A stretch of 64,000 bases of DNA from Clostridia bacterium (lineage in GTDB: Bacteria; Bacillota; Clostridia; Oscillospirales; CAG-272). The stretch spans positions 1 to 64,000 of the forward strand of contig JAGBEE010000022.1 of assembly GCA_017937135.1 (NCBI GenBank), read 5' to 3'. The notes beneath the pieces are model-generated. The model saw only the letters and a list, made by a program, of their open reading frames with translations. It had not been told where the DNA came from and ran no database searches. The translations under genes and the position numbers were made by a program. Shown here piece by piece: positions 1-8,729 of this stretch. Position 1 is the first letter of the stretch. Each line of letters opens with the position of its first letter.

Positions 1-14
1 AAAATTTTAAGGTT

Positions 15-50
15 GAGAGCTTGCGGTTTTGTTGCAAGCTCTCTTCTTTT
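15..50 (+). terminator. Rho-independent terminator of a gene left of the window
   Basis: Ten-base inverted repeat (GAGAGCTTGC / GCAAGCTCTC) with a 9-nt loop, followed by a T-rich run. No gene precedes it inside the window, so it probably ends a plus-strand transcript that begins upstream. Confidence 0.7.
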
Positions 51-68
51 AATGTCTGTTTTTTAGGC

Positions 69-103
69 GCGACCTCGCACTCTACCGTACGAAGTACGCC
101 TAC
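69..103. repeat. Short hairpin repeat, divergent relative of the 45.8-kb pair
   Basis: The segment begins GCGACCTCG and ends CGCCTAC, the same two blocks that frame the hairpin in the two copies at 45757-45835 and 45908-45986. The central hairpin differs: here it is CGTAC-GAA-GTACG, there CAATC-ACAA-GATTG. Membership of one repeat family is inferred from the shared flanks. Confidence 0.4.
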
Positions 104-144
104 GTGTACGAATCTCGCCTTGGGCACATATTTCACTATCCACC

Positions 145-180
145 AAAAAGGGGCGTCGCTTAATGCGACAGCCCCTTTTT
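145..180 (-). terminator. Terminator, probably bidirectional
   Basis: Strong GC stem (GGGGC-GTCGC / GCGAC-A-GCCCC) flanked by A5 on the left and T5 on the right, so it can work in both directions. It lies 14 nt past the stop codon of the minus-strand membrane protein gene and should end that transcript. Confidence 0.85.
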
Positions 181-193
181 GCTTTATATAAAA

Positions 194-1216
194 TTATTCT
201 GCTTTGTTATCCTTTTCATCAGCTTGTGCTGGCTCATTTTCTGTTTTTTCGTTCTCGTTAGCTTTTTCGCTGTTTTCATTGCTTGAAGTATCAGCTGAAT
301 CCTTGTTTTCCTCTTTTTTGCCATGGGAGTGTCTAAATTTTCTTGATGACATATCTGTGTCGGCACTATCTAAAACATGCTTTAATGTGGATTTGACAGC
401 AAATATTCTTGAAAGGGCATAAAGACCTAAGGACCAAGCGCATACAAACTCAAATGCTGAAATACCTACATTTGAAATTTTACCTGCCATTAATGCAATA
501 GTTGCCGAGCATGCAATTGCCATTGTGAATGCAAATAGCAAAAGAGCAGTAAATAAATGCGCTCTTGCTGAGCTTTGATCTATGAATTGGAATTTTATTT
601 CAAATAAGAAATAAAGTACAACTATGATATAGAAAAGTGTATGCGTAATTGTGAAGAAATTCTGTGGAATTGAACTGAAATAAAGTGCCATAAGACCAAT
701 AAGACTCCACAAAATTGATGATATAGCGCATCCTAAGCTAAGCCATTTAGGAACCTGTACAGGTCTTCTGTTTATTCTTCTTGGTAAGAAGGAAAGAAAT
801 AGGTGAATTGCAAACGGGAATGCAAATATAAGTCTAATTATTTTGAGAACTGATATTATATCTGTTGTGAATAAGAATTTGTAAAAGTCATATGCGAATA
901 GAACCAAAACCATAATGGACGCTAAAAGAGAAGCAAATTTTAAAAATGCAGAATCTCTTTTCAATCTTGTTATATGGAATGTCTTTACCTTTACAGTGAG
1001 TGCTATTGATACCCCTATTGCACCTGCGAGAATAACTAAAAACAAAACGGGAGCCACCTGCGCGAAATTGACATTTTTTGTAACTGAGTTATAGTTAAAT
1101 ATGAAAGTTAAAATGCCAAATGGCACAGTTAGCAGACCTAATCCTAAAACTATAGGTAGGAATATGCTCATTGTTTTATAGGTTTTTTTCTGAACCTGTC
1201 TATTAGAAGCTTTCAT
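194..1216 (-). CDS. Polytopic membrane protein of unknown function
   Basis: A 340-residue protein I do not recognise. It shows about eight hydrophobic segments spread over residues 15-280, consistent with an integral membrane protein, with short basic loops between them. The last 50 residues form a hydrophilic, Glu/Lys/Asn-rich low-complexity tail, probably cytoplasmic. There is no signal peptide distinct from the first membrane segment and no enzyme motif. The start is an ATG behind a modest AAAGG site, with a promoter 33-61 nt upstream of it. It is transcribed alone, divergently from araD, and ends at a strong terminator. No function is proposed. Confidence 0.75.
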   Translation of the reverse strand: MKASNRQVQKKTYKTMSIFLPIVLGLGLLTVPFGILTFIFNYNSVTKNVNFAQVAPVLFLVILAGAIGVSIALTVKVKTFHITRLKRDSAFLKFASLLASIMVLVLFAYDFYKFLFTTDIISVLKIIRLIFAFPFAIHLFLSFLPRRINRRPVQVPKWLSLGCAISSILWSLIGLMALYFSSIPQNFFTITHTLFYIIVVLYFLFEIKFQFIDQSSARAHLFTALLLFAFTMAIACSATIALMAGKISNVGISAFEFVCAWSLGLYALSRIFAVKSTLKHVLDSADTDMSSRKFRHSHGKKEENKDSADTSSNENSEKANENEKTENEPAQADEKDNKAE

Positions 1217-1248
1217 TTATTTACCTTTCAATAACGATTATTTTATTT

Positions 1249-1277
1249 AGTTTACCATAATATCATATGAAAATCAA
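1249..1277 (-). promoter_or_regulatory. Sigma-A-type promoter for the membrane protein gene
   Basis: On the minus strand TTGATT is followed after 17 nt by TAAACT, 33 nt upstream of the ATG at 1216. Confidence 0.55.
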
Positions 1278-1315
1278 GAATAAAAAGAAAATAACTGATA
1301 AATTGTAAATATTTG

Positions 1316-1344
1316 TTGACTATTTAATAAAATTTTGATATTCT
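1316..1344 (+). promoter_or_regulatory. Sigma-A-type promoter for araD
   Basis: TTGACT, 17-nt spacer, TATTCT, 33 nt before the ATG at 1377. The araD ribosome binding site AGGAGAA follows. Confidence 0.6.
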
Positions 1345-1376
1345 ATACATATAAAATTACTTTAGGAGAAGAAAAT

Positions 1377-2084
1377 ATGCTTGAACAGTTGAAAAAAGAG
1401 GTTTACGAGGCTAATATGATGCTTGTAAAATACAACCTTATTACTTTTACATGGGGAAATGTAAGTGGAATCGACAGAGAGAAGGGACTCGTTGTAATAA
1501 AGCCATCTGGCGTGGAGTATGATGAGCTAACGCCTGATATGCTTCCTGTTATTGACCTTGATGGTAACGTAGTGGAGGGTACTCTTAACCCATCCTCTGA
1601 TACACCGACTCACTTGGAGCTTTACAAGGCTTATCCCGAAATTGGTGGTGTTACACATACACACTCACCATGGGCTACAATCTATGCGCAGGCAGGCAGA
1701 GGTATTACACCCTATGGAACAACTCACGCAGACTATTTTGGTACAACCATTCCATGCACACGCCAAATGACTGAGGCAGAAATAAAGGGCGCATACGAAA
1801 AGGAAACAGGAACTGTTATATTGGAAGCGCTAAAGGATATTGGCGCAGAGAAGATGCACGCAGCGCTTGTTTATTCTCACGGGCCATTTACATGGGGAGA
1901 GAATGCTAAAAAATCAGTTGAGGCAGCAGTAGTGCTCGAGCAGGTTGCTATGATGTCCTACAACACAGAAATGTTAATGCTTAATGCTAACGGAAAAACC
2001 GAAAGAATGCAAGAGGTTTTGCTCCGAAAGCACTATGACAGAAAGCACGGACCTGGAGCTTATTACGGTCAAAAGAAGAAATAA
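1377..2084 (+). CDS. araD: L-ribulose-5-phosphate 4-epimerase
   Basis: Class II aldolase-fold, metal-dependent enzyme that interconverts L-ribulose 5-phosphate and D-xylulose 5-phosphate, feeding pentoses into the pentose phosphate pathway. At 235 residues it matches the usual length of about 231. Visible metal ligands are Asp75 (SSDTPTH), His94 and His96 (HTHS) and His168 (SHGPFTWG); Asp119 in THADY fits the catalytic acid of AraD. The ATG at 1377 is chosen because AGGAGAA lies 7 nt upstream; the in-frame ATG at 1335 lies inside the promoter. No araA, araB or regulator is adjacent, so it stands as a single gene with its own terminator. Other class II epimerases such as UlaF or SgbE are close relatives. 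Confidence 0.9.
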   Translation: MLEQLKKEVYEANMMLVKYNLITFTWGNVSGIDREKGLVVIKPSGVEYDELTPDMLPVIDLDGNVVEGTLNPSSDTPTHLELYKAYPEIGGVTHTHSPWATIYAQAGRGITPYGTTHADYFGTTIPCTRQMTEAEIKGAYEKETGTVILEALKDIGAEKMHAALVYSHGPFTWGENAKKSVEAAVVLEQVAMMSYNTEMLMLNANGKTERMQEVLLRKHYDRKHGPGAYYGQKKK

Positions 2085-2157
2085 CAAGCCGAAAACAGCT
2101 CAAATCACACTTTAATTATGAATAATTTGTAACATTTAATGCAAAATTTCAAAAAAC

Positions 2158-2197
2158 ATAAGAGCACCGAGGGAAAATCTCGGTGCTCTTATTTATT
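2158..2197 (+). terminator. Terminator after araD
   Basis: AAGAGCACCGAG and CTCGGTGCTCTT form a 12-bp perfect stem followed by ATTTATT. Confidence 0.85.
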
Positions 2198-2409
2198 ATC
2201 TATATATAATTAAATGAAGGAAATTGAAAAATCGCAAAAACAAGCTTTTTGTGCAACTCTACAAAATTTTAAGTAAAAATATCATTTTTCACCTTGATTT
2301 AACTTGCGAAAAGCCCATTCAAATAGTAATTTGTTGTGCAAAATATACAAAAACGGGGTTATTTTTTACATTTGACAAAAACAAAAAATGATTAAAATGA
2401 AAAAAATTG
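2198..2409. other. AT-rich upstream region of the ribosomal superoperon
   Basis: No gene is visible. Two copies of a motif reading TTGTGCAA, 3-4 nt, TACAAAA lie at 2249-2266 and 2334-2352. A near match lies at 49438-49455 upstream of the transporter operon. They could be binding sites for a regulator or curved upstream-element DNA; the sequence alone does not decide. Confidence 0.4.
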
Positions 2410-2438
2410 TTGACAAACCTTATTATATATGATAAAAT
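2410..2438 (+). promoter_or_regulatory. Main promoter of the S10-spc-alpha operon
   Basis: Consensus TTGACA, 17-nt spacer, TAAAAT. It sits at the start of a leader of about 270 nt before rpsJ and behind very A/T-rich DNA that could act as an UP element. Confidence 0.8.
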
Positions 2439-2444
2439 ACCTAT

Positions 2445-2718
2445 GCTTGATGCGCGTTGAAATGAGAGGTTGCCGCAAAAGTCTAACTGCTATGGCGTTT
2501 GCGGGGAATTTTCAGGGAGTGCATCCGATTCACAAGGCAGCGAAATGCAGCAATGTGTAATCTTCCATTCGACATATGTTCGAGAGATTCACCGCTTGCA
2601 TTTATCCCGAACCGAAGAGTTGCTTGGTTCGGTTTTGTTAAGTGGGTGAAGGAAACACACGGGACGGTGTAAGAGCAAAAGTCCCCGTCAAATTTCTAAT
2701 ATAAGGAGGAAAAGCAAA
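2445..2718 (+). promoter_or_regulatory. Structured leader of the S10 operon with a terminator-like hairpin
   Basis: The untranslated leader is about 270 nt. It has a stem CCGCAAA/TTTGCGG (2473-2504), a terminator-like stem CCGAACC-g-AAG / CTT-GGTTCGG followed by TTTTGTT (2607-2639), and a third stem GGGAC/GTCCC (2661-2685) just before the rpsJ ribosome binding site. Known Firmicutes ribosomal leaders are bound by a protein of their own operon. An attenuator of this kind is inferred here; the ligand is unknown. I found no T-box or tRNA-like fold. Confidence 0.5.
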
Positions 2719-3030
2719 ATGGCAGTAAACGAAAAGATCAAAGTAAGAGTTAAGGGTTACGACCACAAGTTGGTTGACACCGCAGCTGAAAAGATCGTAG
2801 ATGCGGCAAAGAGAAACGGCGCGACAGTTTCTGGTCCTATTCCACTTCCAACAGAGAAGGAAATCATCACCATTCTCCGTGCAGTGCATAAGTACAAGGA
2901 CAGTCGTGAGCAGTTCGAGCAACGCACACACAAAAGACTTATCGAAATCGTTAAGCCTTCCAAGAAGGTTGCAGACGCTATCATGAGTCTTGAACTTCCC
3001 GCTGGCGTTGAAATTGAAGTTAAGCTTTAA
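2719..3030 (+). CDS. rpsJ: 30S ribosomal protein S10
   Basis: S10 (NusE) is a 103-residue protein of the 30S head and part of the NusB-NusE antitermination complex. The family core IPLPTEKE followed by the [19 protein letters not shown] segment (here [15 protein letters not shown]) is present. It opens the superoperon and has GGAGG upstream. A 153-nt gap, which can fold, separates it from rplC. Confidence 0.97.
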   Translation: MAVNEKIKVRVKGYDHKLVDTAAEKIVDAAKRNGATVSGPIPLPTEKEIITILRAVHKYKDSREQFEQRTHKRLIEIVKPSKKVADAIMSLELPAGVEIEVKL

Positions 3031-3114
3031 TTCACACAGCAAGCCAAAGCCTCACCGTACAGTAGCGGACTAAATCCACTTACAGTCCAAATGCTATGAT
3101 GACGGCACGGTCAA

Positions 3115-3154
3115 GTTGGTGTTGTCGTCGGCTACGACAAAACAAAGCATCAAC
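3115..3154 (+). promoter_or_regulatory. Nested hairpin in the rpsJ-rplC gap
   Basis: GTTGGTG pairs with CATCAAC (one G-U) and inside it TTGTCGT pairs with ACGACAA around a 5-nt loop, giving about 14 bp. It ends 17 nt before the rplC Shine-Dalgarno. A role in translation control or mRNA processing is possible but not shown. Confidence 0.4.
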
Positions 3155-3183
3155 CAATAACCTAAAATATGGAGGAAAGAAAA

Positions 3184-3816
3184 ATGAAAAAAGGAATTAT
3201 CGGTAAGAAGCTCGGTATGACACAGATCTTCGCTGAAAACGGCGCAGTAATCCCTGTAACAGTTATCGAGGCCGGTCCTTGCGTGGTTACACAAAAGAAA
3301 ACCACCGAAACAGATGGATACAATGCTATCCAGGTTGGATACGAAGATGTATCACCCAAACACGTAAACAAGCCCGCTAAGGGACATTTCGAAAAAGCAG
3401 GCGTGACTGCAAAGAAGCATCTCAAGGAATTTAGACTTGAAAATGCAGCTGAGTACAACGTAGGCGATGTAATAGCAGCCGATACCTTCGCAGCAGGCGA
3501 AAAGGTCGACATCACAGGCATTACAAAGGGTCACGGATACACAGGTGCTGTTAAGAGATGGGGTCACCACATGCTTCAAGCAACACACGGTACAGGTCCA
3601 ATCCACCGTCAAGTTGGTTCTATGGGTGCTAACTCAACACCTTCAAGAGTATTCAAAAACAAGAAAATGGCAGGTCAATATGGTAACGAACAGGTTACTA
3701 TACTTAACCTTGAAGTAGTAAAAGTTGACGCAGAGAAGAATCTCATCGCTGTTAAGGGCGCAGTTCCTGGTGCTCGCGGTGGAGTTGTAGTTCTTCGCGA
3801 CAGCGTAAAAGCATAA
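3184..3816 (+). CDS. rplC: 50S ribosomal protein L3
   Basis: Early-assembling 50S protein of 210 residues whose long loop reaches toward the peptidyl-transferase centre. The start is the ATG beginning [14 protein letters not shown], with GGAGG 8 nt upstream; an upstream in-frame ATG overlaps that site. The signature [12 protein letters not shown] and the following [18 protein letters not shown] segment match the family. It is followed after 19 nt by rplD. Confidence 0.97.
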   Translation: MKKGIIGKKLGMTQIFAENGAVIPVTVIEAGPCVVTQKKTTETDGYNAIQVGYEDVSPKHVNKPAKGHFEKAGVTAKKHLKEFRLENAAEYNVGDVIAADTFAAGEKVDITGITKGHGYTGAVKRWGHHMLQATHGTGPIHRQVGSMGANSTPSRVFKNKKMAGQYGNEQVTILNLEVVKVDAEKNLIAVKGAVPGARGGVVVLRDSVKA

Positions 3817-3835
3817 GTCAAAGGAGGAAGAAACA

Positions 3836-4459
3836 ATGCCAAGTATTAAAGTTGTAAATATGACTGGCGCAGAGGTTGGAGAAATCACTTTGTCCGACGT
3901 AGTATTCGGCGCAGAAGTTAACGAGGCTGTCCTCCACGCTGCAGTGAGAGCATACCTTCTCAACCAAAGACAAGGTACACAGTCAACACTTACAAGAAGC
4001 GAGGTTTCCGGTGGCGGACGTAAGCCATGGAAGCAAAAGGGTACAGGTAGAGCAAGACAAGGCTCAACAAGATCACCACAATGGACACATGGTGGTATCG
4101 CACTTGGTCCTAAGCCACGTTCATACCGTACAAAACTTAACAAGAAAGTAAAACAAATTGCTATGTTTAGCGCACTCAGCTCTAAGGTAGCAAACAATGA
4201 AATGATCGTAGTTGATGCGATAGTTGCAGAAAGCTACAAGACAAAGGTTATGGCAGATATGCTTAGTGCAATCGGTGCTGGTAAGAAGACTCTCGTAGTT
4301 CTCGACGCTCCAAACGCTATGGTATCCAAGAGCCTTGCAAACATTGCAGGTGTTAAGGTTGTATATGCTAACACACTTAACGTATATGACATTCTTAACT
4401 GCAACACAGTAGTATTCGCACAAGCTGCAGTACAAAAAGTAGAGGAGGTATACGCATAA
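3836..4459 (+). CDS. rplD: 50S ribosomal protein L4
   Basis: L4 (207 residues) lines the peptide exit tunnel through an extended basic loop, seen here in GGGRKPWKQKGTGRARQGS around residue 60. In Escherichia coli L4 represses its own operon through the S10 leader, which makes it one candidate ligand for the leader at 2445-2718, although that mechanism is not established for this lineage. Its stop overlaps the rplW start (TAATG). Confidence 0.97.
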   Translation: MPSIKVVNMTGAEVGEITLSDVVFGAEVNEAVLHAAVRAYLLNQRQGTQSTLTRSEVSGGGRKPWKQKGTGRARQGSTRSPQWTHGGIALGPKPRSYRTKLNKKVKQIAMFSALSSKVANNEMIVVDAIVAESYKTKVMADMLSAIGAGKKTLVVLDAPNAMVSKSLANIAGVKVVYANTLNVYDILNCNTVVFAQAAVQKVEEVYA

Positions 4460-4752
4460 TGAAATTTGCACAAGACATAATCCTCAAACCCATTATTACA
4501 GAAAAATCAATGGATGGTATTTCCTCTAAGAGATATACCTTCAAGGTTGCACAGGACGCAACAAAGCCTGAGATTGCAAAAGCAGTTGAAGAGCTCTTCG
4601 GCGTTAAGGTTGCAAAAGTAAATACAATAAATATGAAGAAAAAACCGAAAAGACTTGGTTATCACTTCGGCTACACAGCTGAGTGGAAGAAGGCAATCGT
4701 TACTCTCGATGCTTCTTCAAAGGAAATCGAGTTCTTTAACGGCTTGAACTGA
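4459..4752 (+). CDS. rplW: 50S ribosomal protein L23
   Basis: Tunnel-exit protein of 97 residues and the docking site for trigger factor and SRP. The family opening (DIILKPIITEKS) and the ending in a hydrophobic strand are clear. The start overlaps the rplD stop by one base, consistent with translational coupling. Confidence 0.97.
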   Translation: MKFAQDIILKPIITEKSMDGISSKRYTFKVAQDATKPEIAKAVEELFGVKVAKVNTINMKKKPKRLGYHFGYTAEWKKAIVTLDASSKEIEFFNGLN

Positions 4753-4770
4753 TAGTGGGAGGTAGTTCAA

Positions 4771-5598
4771 ATGGCAACAATGAAATATAAACCGACCACA
4801 CCTTCGAGAAGACATATGTCAGTTGCTTCCTTTGATGAAGTAACAAAGTTTACTCCTGAAAAGAGCTTAATCGAAGTTAAGAAGAAGCACTCAGGTCGTA
4901 ACAGCTACGGTAAAATCACCGTTCGTCATCAAGGTGGCGGTAACAAACAGAAGTACAGACTTATCGACTTCAAAAGACAGGAAGGCAAAGCAACTGTTAT
5001 TGGTGTTGAATACGACCCTAACAGAACTTCCTATATCGCACTTCTTCAAAATGAAGAGGGCAAAAAGAGCTATGTAATTGCTCCTCTCGGCGTAACAGAC
5101 GGCGACGTTCTTTACTCCGGTGCGGATGCAGATATTAAGCCCGGTAATACTCTTCCTATTGAGAATATACCTGTTGGTACAATTATTCACAATATTGAGA
5201 TTTATCCTGGCAAGGGTGGTCAGCTTGTTCGTACAGCTGGTGCTCAAGCTCAGCTTATGGCTAAAGAAAACGGCATGGCACAAGTTCGTCTTCCTTCAGG
5301 TGAAGTAAGACTTATCAGACTTGATTGCAAGGCTACAATCGGTCAAATTGGTAACATCGAGCATGATACCATCAAGATTGGTAAAGCAGGTAAGACTCGT
5401 CATATGGGTATCCGTCCTACAGTTCGTGGTTCAGTAATGAACCCATGCGATCACCCTCACGGTGGTGGTGAAGGTAAGTCACCCGTTGGTAGACCAGGAC
5501 CTGTTACTCCTTGGGGTAAACCAGCTCTCGGTTATAAGACCAGAAACAAAAAGGCAAGAACCAACAAATACATCGTTAAGCGTAGAAACGGTAGATAA
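4771..5598 (+). CDS. rplB: 50S ribosomal protein L2
   Basis: Largest 50S protein (275 residues), needed for subunit joining and peptidyl transfer. The conserved C-terminal loop [17 protein letters not shown] carries the functionally important histidine of the family. The basic C-terminus ([15 protein letters not shown]) is normal. GGAGG precedes the start. Confidence 0.98.
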   Translation: MATMKYKPTTPSRRHMSVASFDEVTKFTPEKSLIEVKKKHSGRNSYGKITVRHQGGGNKQKYRLIDFKRQEGKATVIGVEYDPNRTSYIALLQNEEGKKSYVIAPLGVTDGDVLYSGADADIKPGNTLPIENIPVGTIIHNIEIYPGKGGQLVRTAGAQAQLMAKENGMAQVRLPSGEVRLIRLDCKATIGQIGNIEHDTIKIGKAGKTRHMGIRPTVRGSVMNPCDHPHGGGEGKSPVGRPGPVTPWGKPALGYKTRNKKARTNKYIVKRRNGR

Positions 5599-5612
5599 GG
5601 GAGGAAAGAATA

Positions 5613-5894
5613 ATGAGCAGAAGTTCGAAAAAGATGCCTTACGTAGAAGAGAAGCTCTTCAATCGTATTCAAGCAATGAACGAAAAAGGCGAAAAGAAAG
5701 TTTTGAAGACCTGGTCACGTTCTTCAACAATATTCCCGGAGTTTGTTGGACATACAATTGCTGTTCATGACGGCAGAAAACACGTTCCGGTATATGTAAC
5801 CGAAGATATGGTAGGACACAAGCTCGGTGAGTTCGCTCTTACCAGAACATTCAAAGGTCACGCAGGATCAAAAACATCTAATAACGGTAAATAA
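5613..5894 (+). CDS. rpsS: 30S ribosomal protein S19
   Basis: Head protein of 93 residues that contacts S13 and the A-site region. Family motifs [25 protein letters not shown] and the GEFA-TR-F-GH segment are visible. Fourteen nt separate it from rplB. Confidence 0.97.
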   Translation: MSRSSKKMPYVEEKLFNRIQAMNEKGEKKVLKTWSRSSTIFPEFVGHTIAVHDGRKHVPVYVTEDMVGHKLGEFALTRTFKGHAGSKTSNNGK

Positions 5895-5914
5895 TAGGAG
5901 GCTAACGCATCACA

Positions 5915-6253
5915 ATGGAAGCAAAAGCATACCTTTCTGATGTTCGCATCGCTCCCCGCAAAGTTCAAATAGTTCTTGACCTCATTCGTGGCAAGGATGT
6001 AGAAATGGCAGCAGCAATCCTCAAAAACACACCTAAAAGAGGCGCTGAAATTCTTGAGAAATTGCTTAAGAGCGCAGTAGCGAATGCTGAAAATAATCAT
6101 AATATGGACAAATCGAAACTTTATGTTTCAAAGTGCTTTGTAACACCTGGTAGCCATATGCTCAAAAGAGTAATGCCCAGAGGTAAGGGAAGCGCTAACA
6201 GAATATTGAAGAGAACAAGCCACATTACAGTAGAAGTGGCAGAGAAAGAGTAA
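5915..6253 (+). CDS. rplV: 50S ribosomal protein L22
   Basis: 112-residue exit-tunnel protein. The long beta-hairpin that narrows the tunnel is recognisable near the C-terminus ([18 protein letters not shown]), the region where macrolide-resistance changes occur in other bacteria. No unusual change is apparent. Confidence 0.97.
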   Translation: MEAKAYLSDVRIAPRKVQIVLDLIRGKDVEMAAAILKNTPKRGAEILEKLLKSAVANAENNHNMDKSKLYVSKCFVTPGSHMLKRVMPRGKGSANRILKRTSHITVEVAEKE

Positions 6254-6266
6254 AGGAGAGTCGACA

Positions 6267-7028
6267 ATGGGACAGAAAGTTAATCCTCATGGATTGCGCG
6301 TTGGCGTAATTAAAAACTGGGATTCAAGATGGTACGCTTCTGACGAAAAGTTCGGCGATATCCTTGTATCTGACTACAACTTGAGAGAGCACCTCAAAAA
6401 CAAGCTTCTCTCAGCTGGTATTTCTAAAATCGAAATCGAAAGAGACGCTAAGGAAACAGTTAAGGTATTTATCCACTGTGCAAAACCCGGTATGATTATC
6501 GGTAAGGGCGGTTCTGAAATCGATAAGATTCGTGAAGACGTTGAAAAAATCACAGGCAAGAAGGCGGTTGTTAACGTAATCGAAGTAAAGCCTGTTGATC
6601 TCGACGCACAGCTCGTTGCAGAAAGCATCTGCAGCCAGCTTGAAAGACGTATCGCATTCCGTCGTGCAATGAAGCAAGCTATCGGAAGAACAATGCGTCT
6701 TGGCGCTAAGGGTATTAAGATCGCATGTAGCGGTCGTCTTGCAGGCGCTGAAATCGCTCGTACAGAGCACTACCATGAAGGTACAATTCCGCTTCAAACA
6801 ATCAGAGCCGACATTGACTACGGTTTCTGGGAAGCAAATACAACCTACGGTAAAATTGGTGTTAAGGTTTGGATTTACAAGGGCGAAATCCTTTCTGAGG
6901 TAAATAAAACAACTGAGGAAAAGAAGGATAGACCAAGAAGAAAGTTCAACAGAGACAACAAGGAAGGCCGTAACAATGCACGCAGAGCACCTCGTGCTCC
7001 CAAAACAACTGAAGGAGGCGAGCACTAA
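6267..7028 (+). CDS. rpsC: 30S ribosomal protein S3
   Basis: 253-residue protein at the mRNA entry channel. The type II KH domain has the GKGG loop ([13 protein letters not shown], about residue 75). After the conserved core ending near residue 210 there is an extra basic and Asn/Arg/Pro-rich tail of about 40 residues ([19 protein letters not shown]...), longer than in Bacillus and probably unstructured. The stop codon overlaps the rplP start. Confidence 0.97.
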   Translation: MGQKVNPHGLRVGVIKNWDSRWYASDEKFGDILVSDYNLREHLKNKLLSAGISKIEIERDAKETVKVFIHCAKPGMIIGKGGSEIDKIREDVEKITGKKAVVNVIEVKPVDLDAQLVAESICSQLERRIAFRRAMKQAIGRTMRLGAKGIKIACSGRLAGAEIARTEHYHEGTIPLQTIRADIDYGFWEANTTYGKIGVKVWIYKGEILSEVNKTTEEKKDRPRRKFNRDNKEGRNNARRAPRAPKTTEGGEH

Positions 7029-7456
7029 TGTTAATGCCTAAAAGAGTAAAATACAGACGCGTTCAAAGAGGTCGCCTTAAGGGTAAGGCTTCAAGAGGCA
7101 ACAAGGTTACTAACGGTCAATATGGTTTAGTAGCTACTGAGCCAGCTTGGATTACAGCCAACCAAATTGAAGCAGCGCGTATTGCTATGACAAGATATAT
7201 CCGTCGTGGCGGTCAGGTTTGGATTAAGATATTCCCTGACAAGCCAATCACAGAAAAGCCTGCTGAAACTCGTATGGGTTCAGGTAAAGGTTCTCCTGAG
7301 TATTGGGTAGCCGTTGTAAAGCCGGGCAGAGTATTGTTCGAGATGGACGGCGTTTCTGAAGAAATCGCAAGAGAGGCTATGCGTCTCGCTATGCACAAGC
7401 TCCCTATCAAATGTAAATTTGTAACAAGAGAGCAAACCGAGGAAGTGGAGGAATAA
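7028..7456 (+). CDS. rplP: 50S ribosomal protein L16
   Basis: 142-residue protein at the A-site and central protuberance. It begins [11 protein letters not shown], equivalent to the [11 protein letters not shown] start of Bacillus. The conserved RMGSGKG segment and the [15 protein letters not shown] strand are present. Confidence 0.97.
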   Translation: MLMPKRVKYRRVQRGRLKGKASRGNKVTNGQYGLVATEPAWITANQIEAARIAMTRYIRRGGQVWIKIFPDKPITEKPAETRMGSGKGSPEYWVAVVKPGRVLFEMDGVSEEIAREAMRLAMHKLPIKCKFVTREQTEEVEE

Positions 7457-7460
7457 AGCG

Positions 7461-7649
7461 GTGAAAACTACTGAAATCAGAAATTTGACTACAGCAGAGC
7501 TTGAAAGCAAGCTTAAGGAACTCAAAGAAGAGCTCTTCAACCTTCGTTTTCAACACGCTATAAACCAACTTGAAAATCCTCACAAGATAGCGGATGTTAA
7601 AAAGGACATCGCTCGTGTAAAAACAATTCTCAACGAGAAGAACGCATAA
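7461..7649 (+). CDS. rpmC: 50S ribosomal protein L29
   Basis: 62-residue two-helix protein beside L23 at the tunnel exit. The start is GTG with GGAGG upstream, four bases after the rplP stop. The helix pattern [13 protein letters not shown] and the ending [14 protein letters not shown] are typical. Confidence 0.96.
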   Translation: MKTTEIRNLTTAELESKLKELKEELFNLRFQHAINQLENPHKIADVKKDIARVKTILNEKNA

Positions 7650-7666
7650 GTGGAGGAAGATGAGTT

Positions 7667-7927
7667 ATGACAGAAACACGTAACCTCAGAAAAACAAGAG
7701 TTGGTATTGTTGTAAGCAACAAGATGGATAAAACTATCGTAGTTGCAATCAAGGATAACGTAAAGCATCCTGTATACAGCAAAATCATTAAGAGAACAAC
7801 AAAGATTCATGCTCACGACGAGCTCAATGAATGTTCAATCGGTGACAAGGTTGAGGTAATGGAAACCAGACCTCTTTCAAAGACAAAGAGATGGCGCCTT
7901 GTTCAAATTATAGAAAAAGTAAAATAA
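7667..7927 (+). CDS. rpsQ: 30S ribosomal protein S17
   Basis: Primary 16S rRNA-binding protein with an OB fold, 86 residues. Motifs [16 protein letters not shown] and [14 protein letters not shown] identify it. A 71-nt gap follows before rplN. Confidence 0.97.
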   Translation: MTETRNLRKTRVGIVVSNKMDKTIVVAIKDNVKHPVYSKIIKRTTKIHAHDELNECSIGDKVEVMETRPLSKTKRWRLVQIIEKVK

Positions 7928-7998
7928 TTTAATCCTTTATGAGGGTACATTGGAAATGTGCCGAAATTTAGGGAAACCTTATTAGGAGGATAAATAAA

Positions 7999-8367
7999 GT
8001 GATTCAGCAAGAAAGCAAGATGAAGGTTGCCGACAACACCGGCGCTAAAGAGCTTTTGTGCATAAGAGTACTCGGCGGTACAGGCAGAAGATATGCAAAT
8101 ATCGGCGACGTAGTAGTATGCTCAGTTAAGAAAGCAGCTCCTGGCGGCGTTGTTAAGAAGGGCGACGTTGTTAAGGCTGTTATCGTAAGAAGCGTTAAGG
8201 GTCTTCGCCGTGCAGACGGTTCTTACATTAAGTTCGACGAGAACGCAGCAGTTATCATAAGAGAAGACAAAACACCTAAGGGAACACGTATCTTTGGCCC
8301 AGTGGCAAGAGAACTCCGTGAGAAAGAATATACTAAGATTCTTTCATTGGCTCCCGAAGTACTTTAA
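7999..8367 (+). CDS. rplN: 50S ribosomal protein L14
   Basis: 122-residue protein forming an inter-subunit bridge. The start is GTG, supported by AGGAGG upstream and by the universal opening [21 protein letters not shown] initiation is also used for rpmC in this operon. Confidence 0.97.
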   Translation: MIQQESKMKVADNTGAKELLCIRVLGGTGRRYANIGDVVVCSVKKAAPGGVVKKGDVVKAVIVRSVKGLRRADGSYIKFDENAAVIIREDKTPKGTRIFGPVARELREKEYTKILSLAPEVL

Positions 8368-8383
8368 TTGGAGGTAAGTAATA

Positions 8384-8713
8384 ATGAAAAAGCTTCATGT
8401 AAGACGTGATGACACTGTTATTGTTATCTCTGGTGACGATAAGGGTGTTAAGGGTAAGGTATTAGCTGTAAGCCCAGACGAAGGAAAGGTTATTGTTGAG
8501 GGAGTAAACATTGTTTCCAAGCATCAAAAACCAAGAAGACAGGGCGAAACAGGCGGTATTCTTAAGGTAGAAGGCGCTATGTACGCATCAAAGGTACAAT
8601 TAGTTTGCCAAAACTCAAAGTGCGAAAAATACAATAAGGGCACAAGAGTTAAGCATGCCATCGTTGATGGTAAGAAGGTTCGCGTTTGTGCAAAATGCGG
8701 ACAAGAGCTTTAA
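8384..8713 (+). CDS. rplX: 50S ribosomal protein L24, zinc-ribbon form
   Basis: 109-residue assembly initiator with an N-terminal KOW motif (VIVISGDDKGVKGKVLAV). The C-terminal half holds four cysteines: C-x4-C (CQNSKC) and C-x2-C (CAKC). These resemble the CxxC pairs of zinc-binding L24 proteins, but the first pair is spaced by four residues and not two. Confidence 0.96.
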   Translation: MKKLHVRRDDTVIVISGDDKGVKGKVLAVSPDEGKVIVEGVNIVSKHQKPRRQGETGGILKVEGAMYASKVQLVCQNSKCEKYNKGTRVKHAIVDGKKVRVCAKCGQEL

Positions 8714-8729
8714 TAGGGGGTAACGAAAG

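Noticed and set aside
2445..2640. tRNA, T-box or known riboswitch in the S10 leader
   Set aside because: No cloverleaf, no T-box motif and no specifier-type stem could be found by eye.
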